Assembly (NCBI RefSeq): GCF_000374845.1
Contig: NZ_KB895421.1
Coordinates: 111,384-175,383 of the forward strand
DNA length: 64,000 nucleotides
Source: Paenibacillus terrigena DSM 21567
Lineage (GTDB): Bacteria > Bacillota > Bacilli > Paenibacillales > Paenibacillaceae
Direction of reading: 5' to 3'
Shown: positions 1 to 8,328 of the stretch, piece by piece
How the letters are laid out: every line of letters starts with the position of its first letter
Numbering within the stretch: position 1 is the first letter of the stretch
Translations under genes and position numbers: made by a program
The notes under the pieces: generated by a model
Databases searched by the model: none
What the model was told of the DNA's origin: nothing
The model's input: the letters and a program-made list of their open reading frames with translations, nothing else

Positions 1-53
1 AGCTTGAAGGCATCACGCCCGGCGAGTTCCGCAGAGAACAGACGCTAGGCTAA
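1..53 (+). CDS. C-terminal end of an AraC-family regulator (partial)
   Basis: Reading from base 3, the frame gives a 16-residue tail containing GITPGEFRRE and then TAA at 51-53. This is the usual end of an AraC/XylS helix-turn-helix domain (the G-x-T/S-P-x-x-F/Y-R signature). The rest of the gene lies before the window. A strong hairpin terminator follows immediately, which supports a gene end here. The tail is too short to assign a regulon. Confidence 0.6.
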   Translation, partial: LEGITPGEFRREQTLG

Positions 54-59
54 CACCAA

Positions 60-86
60 AGAGACCTGAGTTCACCTCAGGTCTCT
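60..86. terminator. Hairpin terminator between convergent genes
   Basis: A perfect 11-bp stem (AGAGACCTGAG / CTCAGGTCTCT) with a 5-base loop lies between the AraC tail and the convergent histidine kinase. Pyrimidine-rich sequence follows on the plus strand. Confidence 0.75.
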
Positions 87-103
87 CTCTTCTATGATGA
101 GCC

Positions 104-1468
104 TCACGCTCGACACATCGGGAAATCAAAATCCAGCATCGCCCCGCCCGTATCCCGATTCTTCACTGTAATCTCCCCCCCGCAGCGCTCAACGATTGCT
201 CTCGCAATGGCAAGACCTAGACCGGACTCGCCGCCCTTCCCTTTCACAAAACGGTGAAACAACGTTGGAAGCAGCTGCTCTGGAATCCCTTCCCCATCAT
301 CTTGCACCGAGATGAGTACGTGATTCCCTTTTTGCTGTACATGAATGTGAATCTGCTCCTTCGCATGACGTATCGAATTTGTCACCACATTAAGCAGCGC
401 TTGCAATAGCTTGTCCTGATCCGCACGAATTTGCAATGATTCCGGATCATCCATGTGGTAATGGATGTGGAGCTGTAAGTCATTTTTCAACAGCATCGGA
501 TTTACACGTTCTTCCGTCTCGAGCAGCATGTCCTTCACAGCAACGTCCTCAAATTGAAAGATATCCTCTTCACTATCGAGCTTCGCTAGCAGCGTCATTT
601 CCGTGACAAGCTTCTTCACCCGATTGCCTTCGCTCATAATGATCTCTAGTCCGCGCCGCATACTCTCGCCTTCGAATACGCCATCCCGAATCCCCTCAGC
701 ATAACCAGAAATCGACATCAAGGGAGATTTGAGCTCATGCGAAGCGTTCTGGAAGAATTGCTTCTGAACACGGTGGTAATGATCCAATTCCTGCGCTAGA
801 TCATAGACTGTCTCCGCCACCGCACCAATCTCGCCGCTTGCCTTCACCAGCTCCACATCAGCATACTTCCGGCTGCGCACCTTCTTCAATTCCTCTCGTA
901 ATCGCATCAAAGGGTGAATGATCCGCTTCGTCATGAACAGGCCCAAGAGAAATACCACAATGAACCCAATACACAGCACGATGAGCAGCTGGCTGAATAG
1001 CTTCATCTCGATCTCTCGAACTTTACTGACAGGAGACACCAAGGTTAGCTGGTCGCCTGCTCTCGTTACCGCTGTACTGGTAAGGAACCGCTTGTCCTTG
1101 CCCTCGACGATCTTGCGCATCTCCGCATCCATCGGCATAGCAGCCGCAACCGATGAAACTCCCACCTCCAAGGCTGAGGTCTGCGGCGACAGCGTCGATG
1201 AGACAACCCGACTCTGACCGTCCAGAATAATGGCCTCAATATCACTCTCTGCTGGCAGATACCTGACTTTAAAGCTTGCCGAAGGGGTGGCACGCGTATC
1301 TTGCTGGATAATAGTTCGCGACAAGGTTGTGCTGAGGGTCTGAAGCTCTTCCTGCTGCTTGCCCATGAAATGATCCAACAGCACATTATGAATAATAAAG
1401 GCAATGACGCCGAACACGAGCACGAGCAGTATGCCAAAAGCCAAGTTAATCTGATGAATCAGCTTCAT
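104..1468 (-). CDS. Membrane sensor histidine kinase of a two-component system
   Basis: A 454-residue sensor kinase. Visible in order: an N-terminal transmembrane helix (about 5-27), an extracytoplasmic sensor segment, a second helix (about 155-178), HAMP, the HisKA box with phospho-acceptor His in NASHELKSPL (near residue 242), the N-box NVVTNSIRHAK, and the ATP-binding boxes DDGEGIP and GLGLAIA. The start was set at 1468 because GGAGGGG lies 9 bases upstream; an upstream in-frame ATG at 1486 would overlap the regulator and carries the RBS itself. The gene starts one base after the stop of the response regulator, so the two are translationally coupled. The signal sensed cannot be read from the sequence. 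Confidence 0.93.
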   Translation of the reverse strand: MKLIHQINLAFGILLVLVFGVIAFIIHNVLLDHFMGKQQEELQTLSTTLSRTIIQQDTRATPSASFKVRYLPAESDIEAIILDGQSRVVSSTLSPQTSALEVGVSSVAAAMPMDAEMRKIVEGKDKRFLTSTAVTRAGDQLTLVSPVSKVREIEMKLFSQLLIVLCIGFIVVFLLGLFMTKRIIHPLMRLREELKKVRSRKYADVELVKASGEIGAVAETVYDLAQELDHYHRVQKQFFQNASHELKSPLMSISGYAEGIRDGVFEGESMRRGLEIIMSEGNRVKKLVTEMTLLAKLDSEEDIFQFEDVAVKDMLLETEERVNPMLLKNDLQLHIHYHMDDPESLQIRADQDKLLQALLNVVTNSIRHAKEQIHIHVQQKGNHVLISVQDDGEGIPEQLLPTLFHRFVKGKGGESGLGLAIARAIVERCGGEITVKNRDTGGAMLDFDFPMCRA

Positions 1469-1469
1469 C

Positions 1470-2171
1470 CTAACATTCCCCTCCATTCAGCCGATAACCG
1501 AGGCCCCATACCGCTTCAACCGGCAGGTCTTCAATCTTCTTGCGCAGACGCTTTACGAGATGGTCTACCGCGCGGTCGCTGCCGAAATAGTCGTCTCCCC
1601 ATACCAGCTGCAGGATTTCGTCTCTGGCAAAAGCACGATTCGGGCGCTCCACGAACAGCTTGAGCAGATCGAACTCCTTGCTCGTAAGGTCGACCTCTAC
1701 CCCGCGCCAGACGGCTCGCCGATCATGCAGCAAGAGACGGAGCTCACCAAGCGCCACGACAACCTCCTCATCCAGCTGCGACTCTTCTTCCTTCATTCGA
1801 AGCTTCTGCATGCGCTGCAGCTGACGCTTCACGCGAGCGACAAGCTCTCTTGGACTGAAGGGCTTCACCATATAATCGTCGCCCCCCAGTTCAATGCCTA
1901 GAATTTTATCGACCTCGTCATCCCGCGCTGAGACCATGATAATCGGCACCTCAGCGTCAGCTCGAATTTTGCGGCATAGCTCGTATCCATCCATACCAGG
2001 CAGCATAATGTCGAGCACCCACATATCTGGCGGATTGTTCTCCCAGAGGATCCATGCCTCCTCGGCCGTCCCAAGCCCGATGGTTTCCATATTTTCTTTT
2101 TGCAAATAGGACTCTACTAACTGTCTTATATTTAGATCATCATCTACGACGGCGATGCGATAATTGTTCAT
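1470..2171 (-). CDS. OmpR/PhoB-type response regulator
   Basis: A 233-residue response regulator. The receiver domain has the acidic pair DDD near residues 10-12, the phospho-acceptor Asp in LDIMLPGMDG (near 54) and the conserved Lys in VKPFSPREL. A C-terminal winged helix follows (DLTSKEFDLLKLF, VDHLVKRLRKKIE, VWGLGYRLN). It is the first gene of a pair with the sensor kinase. The target genes are not known; the divergently transcribed secreted protein at 2333 is an obvious candidate by position only. Confidence 0.95.
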   Translation of the reverse strand: MNNYRIAVVDDDLNIRQLVESYLQKENMETIGLGTAEEAWILWENNPPDMWVLDIMLPGMDGYELCRKIRADAEVPIIMVSARDDEVDKILGIELGGDDYMVKPFSPRELVARVKRQLQRMQKLRMKEEESQLDEEVVVALGELRLLLHDRRAVWRGVEVDLTSKEFDLLKLFVERPNRAFARDEILQLVWGDDYFGSDRAVDHLVKRLRKKIEDLPVEAVWGLGYRLNGGEC

Positions 2172-2200
2172 CCATCCGAACCTCCTCTTATCATGGTGCC

Positions 2201-2209
2201 ATTATAGCA
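2201..2209 (-). promoter_or_regulatory. Extended -10 promoter of the two-component operon
   Basis: On the minus strand TGCTATAAT forms a consensus extended -10 element about 30 bases upstream of the response regulator start. No good -35 box is seen at the expected distance, which is tolerated with an extended -10. Confidence 0.6.
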
Positions 2210-2332
2210 GTCCAAGCTTAAGGAGATATGAGTTGCCATTCTTTTTACATCATTTCGGACATGACCTGCCACATTTGCGTCCTACAATAGGTCTTGTAAA
2301 CAACAAACCACCATTAAAGGAGTGTATGTACC

Positions 2333-2917
2333 ATGAAAAAAAATTTCGTCGTTAGTTCCTTATTATCCGCTATGCTGTTCACCATCGCAGCGTTGCCCGC
2401 TTCCGCAAGCCCTGATGTGAAGCCCATCGAATCAGGTAAGAACTTGAACGTTCAGAGCACCGCGGCTGTGGCCAAACCCGCCATTGATCTACTTGGTCTT
2501 GTGAAACAATATGCACCAGATACGCTACAAGAATGGGAAGACGTGCTCGCCAAGCAAACAAAGCACTTCGTCAAGGTAGATAACCTATCCCACACGGTTA
2601 CGGTCATGAAGTCAGATACAATCGATTCGAAAGAAGTAAAACAAATGATGATCAAAGAAGCCGTTCCGGCTTCCGTTGGAACTGAAAATAAAGGAACTGA
2701 ACAGCAAGGAGATGTAATATTTGTAGCCGATGCACCAATGACTGCATCCACATCATTCGTAACGAAGAGGACCAAAGAAAATCAATTGTTCGAGGATTTG
2801 AATAAAGCGGTAGAAGAAAAGAATATCGAGGCGATTCAATCCAACCTGGCAAAACTGCTCGAGCAGATGAAAGAGGAAGCGAACACGGTAAAACAAGGAA
2901 AAGTCGTTACGAAATAA
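2333..2917 (+). CDS. Secreted protein of unknown function
   Basis: A 194-residue protein with a clear Sec signal peptide (basic MKKN, hydrophobic core, ALPASASP cleavage region near residue 25). The mature part is hydrophilic and Lys/Glu-rich with a helical C-terminal third (LNKAVEEKNIEAIQSNLAKLLEQMKEE). I recognise no domain. RBS AAAGGAGTG lies before the ATG. It is divergent from the neighbouring two-component system, so it may be a target of it, which is inference only. Confidence 0.75.
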   Translation: MKKNFVVSSLLSAMLFTIAALPASASPDVKPIESGKNLNVQSTAAVAKPAIDLLGLVKQYAPDTLQEWEDVLAKQTKHFVKVDNLSHTVTVMKSDTIDSKEVKQMMIKEAVPASVGTENKGTEQQGDVIFVADAPMTASTSFVTKRTKENQLFEDLNKAVEEKNIEAIQSNLAKLLEQMKEEANTVKQGKVVTK

Positions 2918-2933
2918 GACCATGACAACAGGG

Positions 2934-2962
2934 GTCTCTCACGCGAATGAGAGACCCTTTGT
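2934..2962 (+). terminator. Terminator of the secreted protein gene
   Basis: GGGTCTCTCA-cgcgaa-TGAGAGACCC forms a perfect 10-bp stem followed by TTTG on the plus strand, just after the stop at 2917. Confidence 0.8.
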
Positions 2963-2983
2963 ATTTAGCAATCTAATCTCACT

Positions 2984-3643
2984 TCAACCCTGCATCAAAT
3001 TCACCGCACCTCTCGGATAATACACCGAGATATGATGAATATGCGGATTTGGCTGCTTCTTCGTTGGCGTTGGTATGACGAACTTCAATTCATAATCCTC
3101 GCCTGCTGGGTAGACATAGATCGTATCCTTGCCGCTCTTACGTACTTCCTTTGGCTTTCCTAGCGCTTTCTCCACATCGGATAGCGTCAGCGACTGCACC
3201 TCCGGGCGTTCGGAACGAACATCGAAGATTTGCATCCCTTTGTTGTAACCGAATACGATATGCTTCTTCGCATAGGTGGCGTAGATGCCCTTGCCTGCAG
3301 ACTCATTCGTATCAGGCTTACCCCAGTCCTTCTCCACGTCATCGAATAATCCGGTCTGCGCGCCGTATTCACTTCCTGCGACTTTACCTTGCTTCGCCCG
3401 TTTCATCATGTTCTTCACGGCTTCCACGGATTTATCATGCTCGGTGGTTACCTTCTTGTTAGCTGTAAAACGCACCGTATAGTCAACGGCTCTCGGCTGC
3501 CCTTCAGCCTGCTGGACGATGCGGGTTGTCTCTGGCATCTGATTGGATTGAACAGATCGCTCTGCATTATTATTGCCGCAACCGCTCAGCATCACGACCA
3601 GCGTGAGCCCCAATGAGGCTGCTAGCGTTAAATTTCGGATCAC
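2984..3643 (-). CDS. Putative lipoprotein of unknown function
   Basis: A 219-residue protein with a lipoprotein signal peptide: hydrophobic LTLAASLGLTLVVM, then lipobox LSGC with lipidation Cys at residue 22. The mature domain has alternating strands and helices (YATYAKKHIVFGYNKGMQIFDVRS, LTLSDVEKALGKPKEVRK, YELKFVIP) that resemble small outer-surface DUF4309-like domains of Bacillales, though I cannot confirm the family. The start is GTG with AGGAG seven bases upstream. It should be anchored on the outer face of the membrane. Confidence 0.75.
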   Translation of the reverse strand: MIRNLTLAASLGLTLVVMLSGCGNNNAERSVQSNQMPETTRIVQQAEGQPRAVDYTVRFTANKKVTTEHDKSVEAVKNMMKRAKQGKVAGSEYGAQTGLFDDVEKDWGKPDTNESAGKGIYATYAKKHIVFGYNKGMQIFDVRSERPEVQSLTLSDVEKALGKPKEVRKSGKDTIYVYPAGEDYELKFVIPTPTKKQPNPHIHHISVYYPRGAVNLMQG

Positions 3644-3798
3644 GCTACCACTCCTATTCTCTCAAAGCTTGATGTTATATATCGTTTGACGTTGTCATTC
3701 TTCTAAAGGTTGCCCCAAATGCATGATTCCAAGCACGCAAAATAACCCCACAGCTTGGGGCACCCGAAGACTTATGCAGATTCTAACAACAAAAAAAA

Positions 3799-3822
3799 CA
3801 GCTCACCCCTAGGGGTGAGCTG
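3799..3822 (-). terminator. Terminator of the cold-shock gene
   Basis: A perfect 24-base palindrome (CAGCTCACCCCT / AGGGGTGAGCTG) is followed on the minus strand by TGTTTTTTTTG. A second small hairpin (CCCGA-ttac-TCGGG, 3836-3849) lies between it and the stop codon. Confidence 0.88.
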
Positions 3823-3872
3823 CTCTCGAGAACCTCCCGATTACTCGGGACGTTATTGTAGACAAATTAGTC

Positions 3873-4073
3873 TTACAATTTTGTTACGTTCTCAGCTTGT
3901 GGTCCACGGTTGCCTTGAACAACGTTGAACTCAACTTTTTGGCCTTCTTCAAGAGTCTTGAAGCCGTCGCCTTGGATTGCGGAGAAATGTACGAATACAT
4001 CGTTGCCGCCTTCAACTTCGATGAAGCCGAAACCTTTCTCAGCGTTAAACCATTTAACTGTACCTTGTTGCAT
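3873..4073 (-). CDS. csp: Cold-shock protein, CspA/CspB family
   Basis: A 66-residue single cold-shock (OB-fold) domain protein, full length for the family. Both RNA-binding motifs are present: RNP1 [10 protein letters not shown] and RNP2 VFVHFSAI. Such proteins bind single-stranded RNA and act as RNA chaperones in the cytoplasm. RBS GAGGAGG lies just before the ATG. The transcript has a predicted leader of about 169 bases with a strong hairpin, described separately, and shared with the YdjO-type gene at 55.5 kb. Which Csp paralogue this is cannot be told. Confidence 0.96.
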   Translation of the reverse strand: MQQGTVKWFNAEKGFGFIEVEGGNDVFVHFSAIQGDGFKTLEEGQKVEFNVVQGNRGPQAENVTKL

Positions 4074-4124
4074 GTGTGTAGCCTCCTCAAAATAATTAAC
4101 ATGCTACTCCTATATTTACGGGTG

Positions 4125-4195
4125 GTAAATAAAAATTCACATATTCGAAAAGGTATATTAATCATACCGCATAATACCCTTTAGAATATGTGAAT
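4125..4195 (-). promoter_or_regulatory. Structured 5' leader element of csp (shared with ydjO)
   Basis: On the minus strand the csp leader holds ATTCACATATTC ... GAATATGTGAAT, a 12-bp stem, with an inner pairing AAGGGTAT / ATACCTTT, followed at once by TTTTTATTTA. The same arrangement (outer stem, inner stem, U-rich tail) occurs in the leader of the YdjO-type gene at 55674-55743. The layout looks like a cold-responsive leader or attenuator. Function is inference; the sequence match is direct. Confidence 0.7.
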
Positions 4196-4248
4196 CCAGA
4201 TCTCAAATCTTCAGGAGCATTTCATTGTTAATTCGTATTTACTTGTTC

Positions 4249-4278
4249 ATAGTACCATATTATTTTATGGAAAGTCAA
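4249..4278 (-). promoter_or_regulatory. Sigma-A promoter of csp
   Basis: On the minus strand TTGACT (4278-4273), an 18-base spacer, then TACTAT (4254-4249). The predicted start near 4242 gives a leader of about 169 bases, typical of cold-shock genes. Confidence 0.7.
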
Positions 4279-4628
4279 ACACTTATATGCCATTAACTTT
4301 TCCAGACCATGACAAAGCGTCAAAAATTCTCCTAATTCAGCGAAAGCGCGTTCATTACTATGATATCAGGCAATAGCGCTGCTGGGAATATATATGGCTT
4401 TTTCGAAATTTCCTTACCCATATTCGCTTGCATCACCAGCATTTCACCCTGGGTCAACCTTTATCGAAATCAGGCACAGATATCATGTTACCCCTTTTTT
4501 AAAATTATATACCTGAAAGTAACAAACCTTGTGGGGATACAGGATAACGTTTATGATGAAAAATACCATGATCAACGTTTAACCAGACTCCGGAATGAAT
4601 ATTCATGCAAGGGAGGGCCACCTGCACC
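4279..4628. other. Intergenic region between csp and the LysR gene
   Basis: About 350 AT-rich bases between the csp promoter and the LysR start at 4629. I see no convincing gene, RNA or repeat. Short open frames on both strands lack ribosome binding sites. The LysR promoter and possible operator must be here but no clear dyad could be picked. Confidence 0.5.
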
Positions 4629-5516
4629 ATGATTACGGATTCGCTCCATATTTTCGTCACGGTCATTGAACATCGCAATTTCTCGCGCGCAGCAGAGACT
4701 TTAAACTTGTCACAGCCTGGCGTTAGTCTTCATATACGCAATTTAGAACGAGAGCTCGGGGCGAAGCTCCTGCACCGTTCCCCCAAATATGTACGATTAA
4801 CGGAAGCTGGACAGGTGCTCTATCAACGTGCAAAGGTCATTCTATCCCTCTATGAGGAAGCCAAATCCCAAATTCAATTGATGCATGGCACGGTCACCGG
4901 CACACTCAAAATCGGAGCCAGCTTCACCATCGGTGAATATGTCCTTCCGAAGCTGCTCGCAAGCTTCGTGCAGCATCACCCACAAGTCGATGTACAAGTC
5001 ACGATTGCAAATACCGAAGGGATCACCCAAGGAATACGTTCCAATACGCTGGATCTTGGACTCGTCGAAGGTGAATTGCAGCAGAACGATATTGAGATTA
5101 GCCATTGGATGGAGGACGAGATGCTCGTAATTGCACCTTCGTCTCACCCCTTATCACGTATCCCACGGATAACGACAGAGCTGCTGCAGGAGCAGACTTG
5201 GGTATTCCGCGAACTCGGGTCCGGGACAAGAGCCTATCATGATCGATTCATCGAGCGTCGCGGGGTGCAAGTGAAACGTTCCTTCATCCTAAGCAGTAAT
5301 CAAGGGGTCAAAGAAGCCGTGCTCTCTGGGCTTGGCCTATCTGTATTGTCCAAGCTCGCCGTAGAGAAGGAACTACTCAGCGGTGAGCTCGTTGCCTTAC
5401 CGATTGAAGGAGGAAGGCTTACACGGGCGCTCTCGATTGTACAGCGACGTGAGCCGCAAGATATGCTGGCGCCACTGATGTTCCGTCAACATATTAGTCA
5501 CCCTATTCAATCCTAA
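4629..5516 (+). CDS. LysR-family transcriptional regulator
   Basis: A 295-residue LysR regulator: winged helix-turn-helix at 1-60 ([20 protein letters not shown], then [16 protein letters not shown]) and a two-lobed effector-binding domain from about residue 88 ([17 protein letters not shown]). The start at 4629 is chosen because GGGAGGG lies about 12 bases upstream; the ATG at 4605 overlaps this site. The overall pattern resembles CysL-type regulators of sulfur metabolism, and the next gene is msrA, but the regulon is not shown by the sequence. Confidence 0.93.
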   Translation: MITDSLHIFVTVIEHRNFSRAAETLNLSQPGVSLHIRNLERELGAKLLHRSPKYVRLTEAGQVLYQRAKVILSLYEEAKSQIQLMHGTVTGTLKIGASFTIGEYVLPKLLASFVQHHPQVDVQVTIANTEGITQGIRSNTLDLGLVEGELQQNDIEISHWMEDEMLVIAPSSHPLSRIPRITTELLQEQTWVFRELGSGTRAYHDRFIERRGVQVKRSFILSSNQGVKEAVLSGLGLSVLSKLAVEKELLSGELVALPIEGGRLTRALSIVQRREPQDMLAPLMFRQHISHPIQS

Positions 5517-5559
5517 TCTATCGCTGTATCCCATAATTCAATTTAAAGGTGGTTACCCC

Positions 5560-6114
5560 ATGGAACAACATCATGCATCTTCCATTCAACTCGCGACCTT
5601 CGCCGGCGGCTGCTTCTGGTGCATGGTCAAACCGTTCGACCAATTGCCTGGCATCCTGAAGGTCGTCTCTGGCTATTCCGGCGGCCATACGGAGAATCCG
5701 ACATACGCTGAAGTCAAATCGCAAACGACGGGGCATTATGAAGTCGTACAAATAACGTTCGATAGCGCACTATTCAGCTATGCGCAGCTGCTTGAGCTAT
5801 TCTGGCCGCAGATTGACCCGACCGATGCGGAAGGACAATTCCAAGATCGCGGCCCTTCCTATCGTGCAGCGATTTTCTACCATTCAGAAGAGCAGCGTGA
5901 ACAGGCTGAAGCCTCCAAGGCTGTCATCGCCGCGAGTGGACGTTTCAACAAGCCGATCGTCACCGAAATTCTGCCTGCGAAGACCTTCTACCCCGCAGAA
6001 GAATATCACCAAGATTATTATAAAAAAAGCCCCGACCATTACCGAGAAGATCGCCTTCTCTCCGGTCGAGACCAATTTATTGGACAACACTGGAATTCCA
6101 AATCGAACTCCTAA
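5560..6114 (+). CDS. msrA: Peptide methionine sulfoxide reductase MsrA
   Basis: A 184-residue MsrA, which reduces methionine-(S)-sulfoxide in proteins and free form using thioredoxin. The catalytic motif GCFWC is present (residues about 17-21), followed by [12 protein letters not shown] and FWPQIDPT, and [12 protein letters not shown], all hallmarks of the family. AAAGGTGG precedes the ATG. Directly downstream and convergent lies a GAF-type free Met-(R)-sulfoxide reductase, so this spot repairs both stereoisomers, though free rather than bound Met for the R form. Confidence 0.96.
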   Translation: MEQHHASSIQLATFAGGCFWCMVKPFDQLPGILKVVSGYSGGHTENPTYAEVKSQTTGHYEVVQITFDSALFSYAQLLELFWPQIDPTDAEGQFQDRGPSYRAAIFYHSEEQREQAEASKAVIAASGRFNKPIVTEILPAKTFYPAEEYHQDYYKKSPDHYREDRLLSGRDQFIGQHWNSKSNS

Positions 6115-6130
6115 TGATTACCTTTACCTA

Positions 6131-6631
6131 TTATCGCTTCAATTCGCCCAAATGCCGGAGCAGTTCCGTTGTGAATTGCTCCAAGTAAGTGCGGTCCACC
6201 TCACTGAATCGGCTCTCCAACGGGCTGTCGATATCTAACACGCCAATCAATTGATCATCGATCAATAGAGGAATAACAATCTCCGATCTCGAAGCCGCAT
6301 CACACGCAATATGACCCGGGAACTTATGCACATCTTCGACGACAATCGTTCGCCGTTCTCCCGCAGCCGTCCCGCATACACCGCGTCCGAGCGGAATGCG
6401 TACGCAGGCAGGCAGCCCTTGGAATGGGCCAAGCACCAACTGATTCGTTGCTTCCTCGTACAGATAGAACCCCACCCAATTGATTCGATCCATATATTCA
6501 CTCAGCAATGCCGAAGCATTGGATAGATTCGCGATAGCGCTCGTCTCCCCTTCTAGCAATGCAGCAAGCTGCCTTATTGCCTCCGGGTAATCTTTATCTG
6601 GATTTCCACTGATATGACCTTTTTCGAACAT
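6131..6631 (-). CDS. GAF-domain free methionine-(R)-sulfoxide reductase
   Basis: A 166-residue single GAF domain of the fRMsr type (B. subtilis YtsP, E. coli YebR/MsrC). Family marks: INWVGFYLY, the catalytic loop with Cys in LPACVRIPLGRGVCGTAA, the third Cys in HIACDAASRSEIVIPL, and GVLDIDSP. The three conserved cysteines are all present, so it should be catalytically competent on free Met-(R)-sulfoxide. RBS GGAGG sits 8 bases before the ATG. Convergent with msrA, with only 16 bases between the genes. Confidence 0.9.
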   Translation of the reverse strand: MFEKGHISGNPDKDYPEAIRQLAALLEGETSAIANLSNASALLSEYMDRINWVGFYLYEEATNQLVLGPFQGLPACVRIPLGRGVCGTAAGERRTIVVEDVHKFPGHIACDAASRSEIVIPLLIDDQLIGVLDIDSPLESRFSEVDRTYLEQFTTELLRHLGELKR

Positions 6632-6745
6632 CTCTTTCTCCTCCCCTTACACGGATTCCCTGAATAACCTCCTCAGATTAACACATTCCCTAGGCAAATG
6701 CATATCTTATTGCAACACGAATTACCAAGGAGGTACCTAGAACCG

Positions 6746-7087
6746 ATGCGCAAGAAGAAACCCGTCACGACCCAATCTCGCAACCAGAACCGACTCTATC
6801 AGGCAGATGACAGCTTCGCAGGCCAGCTTCAGAAAGTACGTGAGAAGCTGCTCCCTCTCTGTCATCAATACAAGAACCACGCCGTGCATATTGAGACCAT
6901 TGATGGCAGGACTTTTGAAGGTACGATCGTAGATGTCGACGCTGGGCATCTATACTTACAAACCCAGAGTGAGCAACGCGCTTACTATCCTTATCCCTAC
7001 CCACAGCCATATCCCTATCCGCGTCCAAGCTCAAATGTTATATTACCGCTAGTCTTGTACGAATTACTCGTCATCGCGCTTCTCTAA
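6746..7087 (+). CDS. Small protein with Sm-like core and Tyr/Pro-rich tail
   Basis: A 113-residue protein. The start at 6746 is set by AAGGAGGT 11 bases upstream; an earlier in-frame ATG at 6698 lacks an RBS. The central part (HVHIETIDGRTFEGTIVDVDAG pattern, residues about 45-70) looks like an Sm-like beta-barrel, followed by a low-complexity YPYPYPQPYPYPRP stretch and a hydrophobic C-terminus (NVILPLVLYELLVIALL). Tyr/Pro-rich proteins of this size are common among spore-coat components of Bacillales, but that role is a guess. Confidence 0.72.
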   Translation: MRKKKPVTTQSRNQNRLYQADDSFAGQLQKVREKLLPLCHQYKNHAVHIETIDGRTFEGTIVDVDAGHLYLQTQSEQRAYYPYPYPQPYPYPRPSSNVILPLVLYELLVIALL

Positions 7088-7093
7088 CGAACG

Positions 7094-7138
7094 CAAAAAA
7101 ACAAGAGAAGGTATGGCAATCGCCCTCTCTTCTCTTGT
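7094..7138 (-). terminator. Terminator of the ABC-exporter operon
   Basis: ACAAGAGAAG / CTTCTCTTGT forms a 10-bp stem (7101-7138). On the minus strand it is followed by TTTTTTT (7100-7094), so it ends the operon running down from 11154. Confidence 0.82.
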
Positions 7139-7150
7139 CCTTACGATCAA

Positions 7151-8305
7151 TTAGCTTATAGCACTCTTCATGAATCGAGGGAATCGCAGCGTTGCAAGCG
7201 CTAAGCCGACAACTGCAACGAGAAGCATCACTCCGAGATTCGGTAAGATATCCTGAATATGCGCACCATGCACCATCACATTCTGCATCGCCTTCTGCGC
7301 CCAATACTGCGGCATGACTTTACCTATATTCTGCAAGAATCCAGGCAGCATATCTGTTGGGAACCACAAGCCCCCGAGCACCGCACCACCCATCGTAATG
7401 AGCTGCGTGAACGCCATCCCTTGATTCTCACTTTTTACGATGAGGGAAATCGCAAGTCCAAGCCCCGTACCACAAATCGCAATCGCGAAGACGATCATCG
7501 CGATAGCTAGTGCATCTCCAAGATGCAAACCGTACACAAAATACCCGAACCCAAGTAGAATTGTACATTGTACAACCACGACAAGCATATACGGTACCCA
7601 CATGCCGATTAAATAGCTCATATAGCGCATCGGCGTACTATTCAGACGTGAGATCATGCCCGATTCCTTATCCTTCATAAATCGACGCACCATCGAAGTG
7701 ATCACGAAGAACGCGAACATCACGGTATAACCTGGGACAACCTGCGTAATCATACTGATCGAACCGCTCGTTACCTCTTGCTTCTCATCGACTTTAATCG
7801 GCGGAGTAAGCACTTGCTTCAATTCCGCTTGGCTTTTCCCTGCTGCAGTCAGCGCATTCGCAATTTTCTCTTCCTGATATTTGCCTGCAATATTCTGGAG
7901 CACCGCTTCAATCGGGCCGATAATATTGCTGCTCATGCCATCGTGATAGAGCACGATCTGTGCTTGTTGATTCCCGGACTTCAAGCTGTCCCCGAAGCCT
8001 TTCGGGAACACGATCATCGCCGATAATTTGCCTTCCTTAATCTTATCAATCTGCTGTTCAGTCGTCAGCGTCGTATCATGCGTCAATTGGAATGCCTTCG
8101 TATCCTCAATCGTCTTGAGAAATTGCTGTGACGCTTGGCTTTGGTCTTGGTCCACATATTGAACATGCAATGTGGCAGAGCTTGCGTTGCTGAATACCGT
8201 TGCGAACAACACGATGAATAGAATGGGCATCCCGAGTAACCAGAAAAATGTACCTTTTTCTTTCATTAACAATTTAATTTCTTTCCGCGCAATCGTCCGT
8301 ATCAT
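7151..8305 (-). CDS. ABC-2 type exporter permease
   Basis: A 384-residue ABC-2 permease: an N-terminal helix (WLLGMPILFIVLFATVF), a large extracytoplasmic domain (about 45-180), then five hydrophobic segments near the C-terminus including MFAFFVITSMVRRFMKDKESGMISRL, the usual coupling region after the second helix. This architecture matches YhaP/LnrM-N-like drug or lantibiotic exporters. It lies 23 bases after the ATPase gene at 8329, and the pair should form one exporter. The substrate is unknown. Confidence 0.9.
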   Translation of the reverse strand: MIRTIARKEIKLLMKEKGTFFWLLGMPILFIVLFATVFSNASSATLHVQYVDQDQSQASQQFLKTIEDTKAFQLTHDTTLTTEQQIDKIKEGKLSAMIVFPKGFGDSLKSGNQQAQIVLYHDGMSSNIIGPIEAVLQNIAGKYQEEKIANALTAAGKSQAELKQVLTPPIKVDEKQEVTSGSISMITQVVPGYTVMFAFFVITSMVRRFMKDKESGMISRLNSTPMRYMSYLIGMWVPYMLVVVVQCTILLGFGYFVYGLHLGDALAIAMIVFAIAICGTGLGLAISLIVKSENQGMAFTQLITMGGAVLGGLWFPTDMLPGFLQNIGKVMPQYWAQKAMQNVMVHGAHIQDILPNLGVMLLVAVVGLALATLRFPRFMKSAIS

Positions 8306-8328
8306 CCTTAACCTCTCCCTTCGTATCC

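Noticed and set aside
2242..2275. ACAT repeats with about 12-bp spacing upstream of the secreted protein gene, possible response-regulator site
   Set aside because: The repeats are only four bases and the period is 12, not the 11 expected for OmpR-type sites.
3740..3765. CCCCACAGCTTGGGG mini-palindrome between the lipoprotein and csp
   Set aside because: Only 4-bp arms and no context; likely chance.
4360..4632. Open frame of 90 codons overlapping the LysR start
   Set aside because: AT-rich, without RBS, and it runs across the LysR ribosome binding site; composition is not protein-like.
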